Source: JACQGZ01 sp036004665 (GTDB taxonomy: Bacteria; Sysuimicrobiota; Sysuimicrobiia; Sysuimicrobiales; Humicultoraceae). Taken from it: 64,000 bases of DNA. This document shows, one piece after another, positions 58,301 through 64,000 of the stretch. The position numbers and the translations under genes are program-made. Location: positions 62,001 to 126,000 of the forward strand of contig DASYRG010000008.1 in NCBI GenBank assembly GCA_036004665.1, read 5' to 3'. The notes under the pieces were generated by a model, which was given only the letters and a program-made list of their open reading frames with translations, was not told the DNA's origin and did no database searches. Numbering within the stretch: position 1 is the first letter of the stretch; each line of letters opens with the position of its first letter.

Positions 58301-58903
58301 GCTCGTCACGGCGTCGGCCACGAGGAAGTCCCGGTCGAAGGTCGACCCCGATGCCGCCACGACCTCTCCGGTGTTGATACCGACCCGCACGGCCAGCCGC
58401 ACTCCCACCGTGGCGGCGAGATGCTCGTTGAGGACGGGGAGGGCGTCGCGGACGGCCAGCCCGGCGCGCACCGCGCGCTCGGGATCGTCCTCGTGCGTGA
58501 CGGGGAGGCCAAAGACGGAGAGCACCTCGTCCCCGATGAGATTGGCCACCGTCCCGCCGAAGCGTTCCACGGCATGTTGCACGACGGTGTAGAACTGCCC
58601 GACGACCATTCGGGCGTCTTCCGGATCGAGCTGTTCCGTCAGCGGTGTGGAGTCGGCCAGATCGACGAAGAGGACGGTGACCACCTTGCGCGCCTCCGCC
58701 GTGAGCACCGGCCCGGCGGCTGGAGGATGGGCGTGAGCCGCGAGGGGGATGCCGCAGTTGGCGCAGAAGCGCGCGCCCTCGGCGACCGGGGTGCCGCATT
58801 CGGGGCAGAGCTCCTGCTGGGGTTTGCCGCAGTTGGCGCAGAAGCGGGCGGTGGGCGAGTTGGGCTGACCGCAGTTCCAGCAGGGCCGGGTGTCGGTGAT
58901 CAT
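55367..58903 (-). CDS. Adenylate/guanylate cyclase-domain regulator with AAA ATPase and TPR
   Basis: 1178-residue multidomain protein. Two zinc ribbons (CWNCGQPNSPTARFCANCG and CPECGTPVAEGARFCANCG, residues about 8-50), a class III nucleotide cyclase domain (VTVLFVDLADSTPLTEQL, NLIGDEVLSVFG, RVGINTGEVVAA; metal Asp pair present), an AAA_16/STAND ATPase (VFGQAGVGKSRLLREFL, VILALEDLHLADDGVLDLISAM), then about 500 residues of TPR-like helices (from about 700). Such proteins are putative signalling hubs; the signal and output are unknown. ATG 58903 precedes the first ribbon; the longer frame lies over the psuK gene. Convergent with the HTH gene. Confidence 0.9.
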   Translation of the reverse strand: MITDTRPCWNCGQPNSPTARFCANCGKPQQELCPECGTPVAEGARFCANCGIPLAAHAHPPAAGPVLTAEARKVVTVLFVDLADSTPLTEQLDPEDARMVVGQFYTVVQHAVERFGGTVANLIGDEVLSVFGLPVTHEDDPERAVRAGLAVRDALPVLNEHLAATVGVRLAVRVGINTGEVVAASGSTFDRDFLVADAVTSGARIMQNVPAGSVVVGERTYRATKEAIDYRPLPPLTVKGKSAPLMVWTALAPLPESPEDHRIAAPLVGRHGELGLLRHLYQRSREDRLVQMVTVFGQAGVGKSRLLREFLAEVRDDDPPPLVLRGRGVAFGGQIGYHALLEILRIQAGLMDTDRPEIVRSKMREWLTAALGEGGEALLEGLLLTFGAADGGPEAAADPEQLRRALFDAWQGVLVGLAAARPVILALEDLHLADDGVLDLISAMVERIAEAPVFVMCLTRPELLERRRNWGGGGRNAISFELKPLRPEEAEALVAALSSKGLAAEMRQAVAQRAEGNPLFVEELVRMLMEGGGPGGAIPDNVQAVLTARIDRLPPDERRALQAASVLGRAFWPSAVRALAGLEENAVQPAIDALISKELVVARPRSAIGEPEYAFRHILTRDVAYGLLPKTQRQRAHAEALRWLEGTLGERTEDVIDILGEHARAAGDDARAAGYLHRAANKARRLYANEDALRLFDQALEAASRAGLPPGELATLARDRGEVHQLRGSYPDALTDFSQALTLARAAGDRRLEAQMEQRVGFIHHRELRLDEAEEHFSRAAILARETEDRRTLGLSLLDLANVGWDRGEIVLHDPRLPEGIAFLRQAGDLSGVARGLNLMAMGHFAAANGEEALAAVQEALAAARRAGDKSKEATSISYLSVIHAYWGRYPEALRYGEEAFALAESIGDRRRMGFTVSFIAPVLLGLGRWGEALRRLEEMVRELRETAKIHLPFALMYLAQVIYEIGDVGRTRALLAEALALDAPANPGWQQIWLLSSVLAARLDGDQAEVNRAIDRILALPWNIFIPDDGEVIGPVGEALYEAGRIDDLRAFVRDRRPGVERWGAAHHLASLALLEALLAYHDGRPGEAEVRLRAGIAQAESIQNVTLQLGGYERLWEWFHRPDDRETLRGLLRRVFDSLPEDLRAIALASPRGAILRKEDDLPPIEEEEPAPLRGS

Positions 58904-58976
58904 GGCTGTAATCCGTTCATGGCAGGGGATTCCCAACCGCGGGAGGGAACCCTCCGGCGTCAAGGAGGAATCCCGG

Positions 58977-59915
58977 CTGAAGACATTATCGGTCATCGCC
59001 GCCGGCGGCGCCAACGTCGACGTCAAGGTCCGCACGGCGTCGCCGCCCACCGAGGGCCGCTCAACGCCGGGGGAGGTCCATCTCGCCCCGGGGGGAGCGG
59101 CGCGGAACGTCGCAGAAGCGCTCGCGCGGATGGGGGCGGAGGTGGCGCTCCACACCGCCGTGGGCGCGGACGCCTTTGGCGACTGGCTGATCGCCGTGAC
59201 CACCGCTGCCGGCGTCGACTGCGCCGCGGTTTTTCGCGGTCCTGGTCAGACAGGGATCTACGTCACCGTCAACGGCGCCGGCGTCGCCGACGCGTCACTC
59301 GTCGAATCGCTGGACCCCGCGTGGCCCGCGTGGCCCGGGACGGAGGGGGTCGTGCGCGTACTCGATGCCAATCTCTCCGCCTCCGTGATCGCGCGGCTGG
59401 CCGCCCCGGCGTCGGCCTCGCGGCTCGTCCTCATTGGTACCTCGCCGGCCAAAGTCGCGCGCCTACGACCGCTGCTGCGGGACGCATGGCTGCTCTGTCT
59501 GACCGCCGCGGAAGCAGCAGCGCTCCTGGGCGCGGGAGCGCATGCTGGTGGAGAACCGCTCGCCCGCGCGGTGGCGGCGTTGGGACCGGCGCAGGTCCTT
59601 CTCACGGAGGGCGCTCGGGGACTGGGTCTGCTGGCCGACCCTCATCCCAGCGCAGCGCGGGGAAGATGGTGGACGCACCCGGCCCGCCCAGCTGTGGCCC
59701 TCGTCGATCCCACTGGCGCGGGAGATGTCGCGGCGGCCGCGCTCACCTTCGGGCTCGCCGCAGATCTGGCGCCCGAGCGCATTCTCGCCGCGGCCGCGGA
59801 GGCGGCGGCGATGACCGTCGGGACCTGGGGGAATGTGCCCCCAGAAGTGGGAACTGTATGGAAAGGGATCAGTGAGGGTCCCACAGGTTCGCGCAGTGAA
59901 CCTGTGGGGAGTTGA
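58977..59915 (+). CDS. psuK: PfkB-family kinase, probable pseudouridine kinase
   Basis: About 312-residue ribokinase-fold enzyme: LSVIAAGGANVDVKVRTASPP, GEVHLAPGGAARNVAEALARMGAEVALHTAVGADAFGDWL (PfkB signature 1 region) and ALVDPTGAGDVAAAALTFGLA (signature 2; DPTGAGD anion hole and catalytic Asp). Adjacent psuG indicates pseudouridine phosphorylation. AAGGAGG (58962-58968) stands 8 bases before a CTG at 58977, just where the fold begins; the only canonical start, ATG 58902, would sit on the divergent cyclase start. A CTG start is therefore proposed. Confidence 0.86.
   Translation: MKTLSVIAAGGANVDVKVRTASPPTEGRSTPGEVHLAPGGAARNVAEALARMGAEVALHTAVGADAFGDWLIAVTTAAGVDCAAVFRGPGQTGIYVTVNGAGVADASLVESLDPAWPAWPGTEGVVRVLDANLSASVIARLAAPASASRLVLIGTSPAKVARLRPLLRDAWLLCLTAAEAAALLGAGAHAGGEPLARAVAALGPAQVLLTEGARGLGLLADPHPSAARGRWWTHPARPAVALVDPTGAGDVAAAALTFGLAADLAPERILAAAAEAAAMTVGTWGNVPPEVGTVWKGISEGPTGSRSEPVGS
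59880..59908 (+). repeat. 11-bp hairpin at the end of psuK
   Basis: Perfect arms CCCACAGGTTC/GAACCTGTGGG (59880-59890 with 59898-59908), inside the last codons of psuK and 26 bases before the psuG ATG. No T-run. It may tune psuG translation or stabilise the mRNA. Confidence 0.5.
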
Positions 59916-59934
59916 AGGAAGGGAGCGCACACCG

Positions 59935-60867
59935 ATGAAGCCGCAGAGTGCGATTCCACTCGACGTTAGCGATGAGATCCAAGTGACCCTCGGTCTGGGG
60001 GGACCCGTTGTCGCGCTGGAGTCGTCGGTGATCACCCACGGCCTGCCCTCTCCTGCCAATCTGGAGGCTGCTCGGCGGATCGAGCGGGCGGTCAGGGAGA
60101 GAGGGGCGGTGCCCGCGGTCGTGGCGCTGGTCGAAGGGACGGTGCGGGTCGGTCTCTCCGCCGAAGACCTGGGCTTTCTCGCCGCCCGGGGCGTTCGCAA
60201 GGTGGCCCGGCGCGACCTGGGCGTGGCCATCGCCCGGTCCGCCAGCGGCGGCACGACCGTTTCGGCCACCCTGGCCGTGGCACACGCCCTCGGCGTCCGC
60301 GTTCAGACGACGGGGGGGATCGGCGGCGTGCACATCGGCGCCGAGCGAACCTGGGACGTCTCGGCGGACCTCGATGAATTGAGCCGGCGCCCCCTCGTCC
60401 TCGTGTGCTCCGGTCCCAAAGCCATCTGTGACGCGGGGGCGACGTTGGAGGCGCTGGAGAGCCGGGGCGTCACCGTGGCCGGCTACCGTACGACCCGCTT
60501 CCCGCTCTTCTACATCGCTGACAGCGGTTTCGCCGCGCCCTGGACGGCGGAGACTCCCGCCGAGGTCGCGGCCATCTCGCGTGCCAAGGAACGGCTGGGC
60601 GATCCGAGCGCCCTGCTGGTGGCAAATCCCCCGCCGCCCGGGTCGGCGCTCGATCCGGCCGCCGTCGCCGACGCGGTGGGACGCGCGATCGCTCAGGCCG
60701 AGCGTGAAGGCATCCGCGGGGGAGATCTCACGCCGTTCCTCCTCACGGAAGTGGACCGTCTCACCGGAGGCCTCGCAGTCGAGGCCAATCTCGCGCTGCT
60801 CGAGGCGAACGCCGCCCTGGCGGCCGAGATCGCCGTGGCGCTGACTGAGGAGCGCCTTCCGGCCTGA
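59935..60867 (+). CDS. psuG: Pseudouridine-5'-phosphate glycosidase
   Basis: Cleaves pseudouridine 5'-phosphate to uracil and ribose 5-phosphate; 310 aa. GGPVVALESSVITHGLPSPANLEAARRIERAVRERGAVPAVVALVEGTVRVGL (catalytic Glu), KVARRDLGVAIARSASGGTTVSATLAVAHALGV (Lys), TTGGIGGVHIGAERTWDVSADL and VCSGPKAICDAGATLE are family hallmarks. ATG 59935 with AAGGAAGGGAG upstream; the longer frame overlaps psuK. Works with psuK in pseudouridine breakdown from RNA turnover. Confidence 0.95.
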   Translation: MKPQSAIPLDVSDEIQVTLGLGGPVVALESSVITHGLPSPANLEAARRIERAVRERGAVPAVVALVEGTVRVGLSAEDLGFLAARGVRKVARRDLGVAIARSASGGTTVSATLAVAHALGVRVQTTGGIGGVHIGAERTWDVSADLDELSRRPLVLVCSGPKAICDAGATLEALESRGVTVAGYRTTRFPLFYIADSGFAAPWTAETPAEVAAISRAKERLGDPSALLVANPPPPGSALDPAAVADAVGRAIAQAEREGIRGGDLTPFLLTEVDRLTGGLAVEANLALLEANAALAAEIAVALTEERLPA

Positions 60868-60908
60868 TCAAAGGAAGACCCGCTCTGCGGATGTAAAGAA
60901 GACCCATC

Positions 60909-61712
60909 GTGCCGGACGACCGTCCAGGACTGGGCGAGAGCCTCCGCCGCGCCCGGGAGGCCCGCGGACTCTCCCTCGCCCAGGCCGAACGCCTGACCAA
61001 GATCCGCGCCGTCTATCTCGACGCGCTCGAGGAGGAGCGGTTTGCCACGCTCCCGCCGCGGCCGTACGCGAAAGGCTTCGTGCGCATCTACGCGGCGGCC
61101 CTCGGCCTCGACCCCGGTGCCCTGCTCGATGCCTTCGACGCGCATCTCCCGGCGGTGGCGCCGACGCCGCTGAGCCAGGCCGCCGAGATCCCCCTGGAAC
61201 CGCCGGCGCCGCCGTCCCGGCTGCGGCGGCTGGTCACGATGGCGCTCTGGATCCTCATTCCCGTGGTCATCGCCCTCGCCGTGGTCCTCTACGTCAACGT
61301 CCGAGACTTCGTGCGGACGGGTCCACGCGCGGCGTCCTCACCGTCACCTGCCCCTGCGCCGGCGAGCCCACCTCCGAGTGTCCTCCCGGGGGCAGTTCCA
61401 TTGCCCGCCGCCTCTCCGTCGCCTGCGGCAACGCCGGTTCCCCCAGCCCCGCAGGCGGTGGAGGGAATTGCGGTGGCCCTCGCGGTGACCGAGGAATCCT
61501 GGCTGCGGGTCACCGTGGACGGACGGCGCATCTTCCAGGGCCTCATGTATCCGGGCGACACCGCAACATGGACAGCGCAACGGGAACTGGAGGTCAGGAT
61601 TGGCAACGCCGGCGGGGTGACGTTGATCGTCAACGGCCGCGACCTCGGCCTCGCGGGGCGTCCCCGCCAGGTCGTGACGCGGCGCTTCACCGTGACGCCC
61701 GAGGAACCCTAG
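60909..61712 (+). CDS. rodZ: RodZ-like helix-turn-helix membrane protein
   Basis: 267-residue cell-shape protein of RodZ/YmfM type: cytoplasmic HTH_25 (LGESLRRAREARGLSLAQAERLTKIRAVYLDALEEERFATLPPRPYAKGFVRIYAAALGLD, about 8-75), one membrane segment (MALWILIPVVIALAVVLYV, about 112-131), a Pro/Ala/Ser linker and a C-terminal DUF4115 domain (ALAVTEESWLRVTVDGRRIFQGLMYPGDTATW). It would link MreB to the envelope. GTG start. Followed by cinA, as in Firmicutes, although pgsA is missing. Confidence 0.9.
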   Translation: MPDDRPGLGESLRRAREARGLSLAQAERLTKIRAVYLDALEEERFATLPPRPYAKGFVRIYAAALGLDPGALLDAFDAHLPAVAPTPLSQAAEIPLEPPAPPSRLRRLVTMALWILIPVVIALAVVLYVNVRDFVRTGPRAASSPSPAPAPASPPPSVLPGAVPLPAASPSPAATPVPPAPQAVEGIAVALAVTEESWLRVTVDGRRIFQGLMYPGDTATWTAQRELEVRIGNAGGVTLIVNGRDLGLAGRPRQVVTRRFTVTPEEP

Positions 61713-61715
61713 GGC

Positions 61716-62954
61716 GTGCGCGCCGAGCTCCTCTCAGTCGGCACCGAGCTCCTGCTCGGCGAGATCACGGACACCAACGCCGCCTACCTCGCTCGGATCC
61801 TGGCCGAAGCGGGAGTGGATCTCTTCTTCAAGCAAACGGTCGGAGACAATGTCACCCGCCTGGGCGAGGCGGTGCGGCTGGCCCTGACCCGCGCGGAGCT
61901 CATTCTCATCACGGGTGGGTTGGGCCCAACGGAGGACGATCTCACCGTGGCCACGGTGGCGGCGACGCTGACGTTGCCGATGCTCCGGGACGAGGAGGTC
62001 GCCGAGACCATCCGGGCTTTCTTCGAAATACGGCGGCGGCCCGCTCCTCCGTCGGTCTACAAGCAGGCCCTCGTCCCCGCCGGCGCCCATGTCATCCCGA
62101 ACCGCCGCGGCACCGCCCCCGGCGTGGTTGTGACGCACGATGGGGCGACGATCGTGATGATGCCCGGCGTCCCCAGCGAGATGGAGGGCATGGTGGAGGA
62201 GTTCCTCCTGCCCTGGCTGTCCGAGCGGACCGGCGAGACGGTCATCCGCTCCCGGGTGCTCAAGGTCACCGGCCTCGGCGAATCGGCGGTGGAAGAGCGG
62301 ATCAAAGACCTGCTGCGCCTGCCCGCGCCGACGATCGCGCCCTACGCGAAGCTGGGCGAGGTGCATCTGCGGCTCACCGCCAAAGGGTCCCCCGCCGAGG
62401 TGGAGGCGCACCTCACCGCCGGCGAGGCCGCCGTCCGCGATCGCCTGGGTGACATGGTCTTCGGACGGGACGACGACAGCCTGGAGGCCGTGACCGGCCG
62501 GCTGTTGCTGGACCGGTCCATCACGGTGGCCGTGGGCGAATCCTGCACCGGCGGCCTGATCGCCGATCGCCTGACGGCGCTTCCGGGAAGCTCGGCATAC
62601 TTCCGCCAGGGCGCCGTTGCCTACAGCAACCAGGCCAAGACGGCGCTGCTGGGTGTGCCTGTCGAGCTCATTGAGCGCCACGGGGCGGTGAGCGCGCCCG
62701 TGGCGGAAGCGATGGCCCGCGGCGCGCGCGAGGGAACCGATAGCGACCTGGGGGTCGGTGTCACGGGGATCGCCGGCCCCGCCGGGGGCAGCCCCGAGAA
62801 ACCGATCGGGTTGGTCTTTATCACCCTGGCCGATCGCGCATCGGCGGCGAGCCGGGAATGGCGGTTCGGCGAGCAGCCCGGCCGCCGCGGGATCCGCTTC
62901 CTCGCCAGCCAGGCCGCGCTCGATCTGATCCGTCTCCACCTGCTGCGGTCCTGA
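61716..62954 (+). CDS. cinA: CinA: competence/damage-inducible protein, NMN amidohydrolase
   Basis: 412 aa. N-terminal MoCF-like domain (ELLSVGTELLLGEITDTNAAYLARILAEAGVDLFFKQTVGDN, LILITGGLGPTEDDLT, MMPGVPSEMEGMVEEFLLPWL), C-terminal CinA deamidase domain (LLLDRSITVAVGESCTGGLIADRLTALPGSSAYFRQGAVAYSNQAK, GVGVTGIAGPAGGSPEKPIGLVFI). Cleans up NMN and ADP-ribose in pyridine nucleotide metabolism. GTG start 4 bases after rodZ; upstream of recA as in many bacteria. Confidence 0.96.
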   Translation: MRAELLSVGTELLLGEITDTNAAYLARILAEAGVDLFFKQTVGDNVTRLGEAVRLALTRAELILITGGLGPTEDDLTVATVAATLTLPMLRDEEVAETIRAFFEIRRRPAPPSVYKQALVPAGAHVIPNRRGTAPGVVVTHDGATIVMMPGVPSEMEGMVEEFLLPWLSERTGETVIRSRVLKVTGLGESAVEERIKDLLRLPAPTIAPYAKLGEVHLRLTAKGSPAEVEAHLTAGEAAVRDRLGDMVFGRDDDSLEAVTGRLLLDRSITVAVGESCTGGLIADRLTALPGSSAYFRQGAVAYSNQAKTALLGVPVELIERHGAVSAPVAEAMARGAREGTDSDLGVGVTGIAGPAGGSPEKPIGLVFITLADRASAASREWRFGEQPGRRGIRFLASQAALDLIRLHLLRS

Positions 62955-62958
62955 GCGC

Positions 62959-63585
62959 TTGCACGCTGGAGGCGTGGCCCCGCCGCCGCCGCACCGCCAC
63001 CGGATCTTCATCGCCGTGCACCTGGAAGAGGCCTTGCGCACCGAGATCGTCCGGCTGGAGGACCGTCTCCGCCAGGCTGGCGCTCCGCTGCGGTGGATTG
63101 CCGCCGAGAACCTGCACTTCACGGTGCGTTTCTTAGGAGAGATCGCACCCGCGCAGATGGCGCAGGTTCGTCTGGCCACCCGCGAGTCCGCCGCGGGAAG
63201 TCCACCGTTTCGCCTGACGCTTCAGGGCGTGGGGGCGTTTCCGTCGCTGGCGCGGCCGCAGGTCATCTGGATCGGCGTGAGCGAGGGGAGCGAACGTCTC
63301 GCCGCAATCTCCGCCCGTCTCGACGACGCGCTTGCCCGACACCGCTTCCCGCGGGAGGGACGACCTTTCGTCGCCCATCTCACCATCACGCGGCTGAAGC
63401 ACCAGGGGCGGTGGGGCGAGATCGTCCGCGCGCTCGCTGGATTCAAGGACGTCGCGGTGGGGGCCCAGCAGGTGCACGCGCTGGCCATCATGGAGAGCCA
63501 TCTCCACCCCAAGGGCGCCAGGTACACCACGGTGGAGGAGGTTCCTCTGGAAGGAACCTTGAATCTTCCTGAGAAGCACCGCTAG
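62959..63585 (+). CDS. thpR: RNA 2',3'-cyclic phosphodiesterase ThpR (LigT)
   Basis: 208-residue 2H phosphoesterase with both H-x-T/S-x motifs: ENLHFTVRFLG (about 53) and AHLTITRLKHQ (about 141). RIFIAVHLEEALRTEIVRLEDRL at the N terminus fits the family. Opens 2',3'-cyclic phosphates in RNA. TTG 62959 or GTG 62974 could be the start; the GTG has GGAGG only one base away. cinA-thpR-recA order is known from Deinococcus-Thermus. Confidence 0.93.
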   Translation: MHAGGVAPPPPHRHRIFIAVHLEEALRTEIVRLEDRLRQAGAPLRWIAAENLHFTVRFLGEIAPAQMAQVRLATRESAAGSPPFRLTLQGVGAFPSLARPQVIWIGVSEGSERLAAISARLDDALARHRFPREGRPFVAHLTITRLKHQGRWGEIVRALAGFKDVAVGAQQVHALAIMESHLHPKGARYTTVEEVPLEGTLNLPEKHR

Positions 63586-63682
63586 ATCTGGTGCGAGGAA
63601 CGGCCGATCACCCCAGGACTTGGTGCGAATGCGCCAGGACATCCCCCACAGTCATCGGCCGGATCATAAGCGGTTTGCAGAG

Positions 63683-63711
63683 TTGACATGCGAACATTTG
63701 TTTGGTACGGT
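63683..63711 (+). promoter_or_regulatory. recA promoter with LexA-type SOS box in the spacer
   Basis: TTGACA (63683-63688), a 17-base spacer and TACGGT (63706-63711). The spacer holds CGAACATTTGTTTG (63691-63704), matching the Gram-positive LexA box CGAAC-N4-GTTYG. LexA bound there would block RNA polymerase. The leader to the ATG is about 60 bases. The rest of the 190-base spacer (63586-63680) contains a repeated TGGTGCGA and no gene. Confidence 0.8.
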
Positions 63712-63775
63712 TCCTGCGCGGGACGCCACAGAACGGTCCCGGCGGCACGCCGTGTGCTGAGGGAGGGTGGCAGGG

Positions 63776-64000
63776 ATGAATGAGCGCCAGCGGGCACTGG
63801 AACTGGCTTTGACCCAGATCGAGAAGCAGTTCGGCAAAGGCTCCATCATGAAGCTAGGCGAAGCCTCTGCCCGATTGCAGGTGGAAGTGATCCCCACCGG
63901 CTCCGTGGCCCTCGACGCCGCCCTGGGCATCGGTGGCGTCCCCAGAGGTCGGGTGGTGGAGATCTATGGGCCGGAATCTTCCGGCAAGACCACGCTGGGC
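63776..64000 (+). CDS. recA: Recombinase A, N-terminal part (cut by window end)
   Basis: 75 residues visible: MNERQRALELALTQIEKQFG, then KGSIMKLGE, VIPTGSVALDAALGIGGVPRGRVVEIYGPESSGKTTLG with Walker A GPESSGKT. Strand-exchange protein and LexA co-protease. GGGAGGGTGG lies before the ATG. The LexA-type box upstream argues for SOS control. Confidence 0.97.
   Translation, partial: MNERQRALELALTQIEKQFGKGSIMKLGEASARLQVEVIPTGSVALDAALGIGGVPRGRVVEIYGPESSGKTTLG

Noticed and set aside
58904..59203. N-terminal extension of the cyclase protein
   Set aside because: It is antisense to the start of psuK and precedes the zinc ribbons with low-complexity Ser/Ala/Arg sequence.
55538..59875. Long plus-strand frames (743 and 661 aa) opposite the cyclase gene
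   Set aside because: They are antisense shadows; all recognisable domains (zinc ribbon, cyclase, ATPase, TPR) are on the minus strand.
1..64000. tRNA, rRNA, CRISPR array, prophage or intact IS element
   Set aside because: No cloverleaf with GGTTCRANNCC, no evenly spaced direct repeats and no transposase or integrase gene were seen.

Overview
This is a GC-rich (roughly two-thirds G+C) bacterial chromosome segment, almost fully coding, with short spacers, many stop/start overlaps and frequent GTG/TTG starts. Gene order follows the Bacillus-type core: rel; T-box-hisS-aspS-(6S-like RNA)-rarA; mnmA; rimP-nusA-ylxR-infB-ylxP-rbfA-nrnA-truB-ribF-rpsO-pnp-M16 protease; dapB-asd-dapG-dapA; rnj; ftsK; rodZ-cinA-thpR-recA. 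There are no sporulation genes. Other traits (archaeal-type AspRS beside bacterial AspRS, an archaeal/thermophile-type bifunctional fructose-1,6-bisphosphate aldolase/phosphatase, and cinA-thpR-recA linkage) point to a deep-branching, perhaps thermophilic, high-GC Terrabacteria-like lineage. I infer this from content only and cannot name the phylum with confidence. No tRNA, rRNA, CRISPR array, prophage or intact insertion sequence was seen.

Layout. 1-7.7 kb: stringent-response Rel, two aminotransferases, D-aminoacyl-tRNA deacylase and two nucleotidyltransferases. 7.7-17.9 kb: a sigma70-type promoter and a T-box leader with an aspartate-type specifier (GAC) drive hisS, archaeal-type aspS2 and bacterial aspS. 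Then come a P-loop remnant, a structured RNA (probably 6S), rarA, a CDF-like membrane protein, a probably leaderless mnmA, a YtxH protein and the CCA-adding enzyme. 18-23.4 kb: FBP aldolase/phosphatase, a ParA ATPase with a Cys-rich partner, asnS and a basic-headed unknown protein. 23.5-36.3 kb: the nusA-infB ribosome/RNA-maturation operon behind a terminator-type rimP leader, running through pnp and an M16 protease. 36.5-47.5 kb: diaminopimelate/lysine genes with an enolase-superfamily enzyme inserted, a family-4-like UDG, RNase J, UppP and FtsK. 47.6-53.8 kb: a BMP-type nucleoside ABC importer followed by a cytosine-deaminase-like amidohydrolase, suggesting nucleoside/nucleobase salvage. 53.9-59 kb: citrate synthase with a separate HTH protein, then a very large cyclase/ATPase/TPR regulator on the opposite strand. 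59-64 kb: pseudouridine catabolism (psuK-psuG), rodZ, cinA, thpR, and the start of recA behind a promoter with a LexA-type box.

The most unusual structure is a family of intergenic nested hairpins. At least five copies (about 22.64, 22.75, 36.28, 36.41 and 44.15 kb) and probably a diverged sixth (17.92 kb) share a short core, CCGAACKAYRGGATCACGG or its reverse complement. Each copy is wrapped in long, nearly perfect arms that differ between copies. Two copies sit head to head in the same spacer with the core exactly inverted. They lie at gene ends and look like a genome-specific extragenic palindrome or bidirectional terminator family.

Other points of note are CTG as a likely start codon in three genes (two as CTGA stop/start overlaps), and three enzymes with altered signature residues: aspartokinase lacking the KFGGTS Thr-Ser, UDG lacking one Fe-S cysteine, and a deaminase lacking a metal-ligand histidine.
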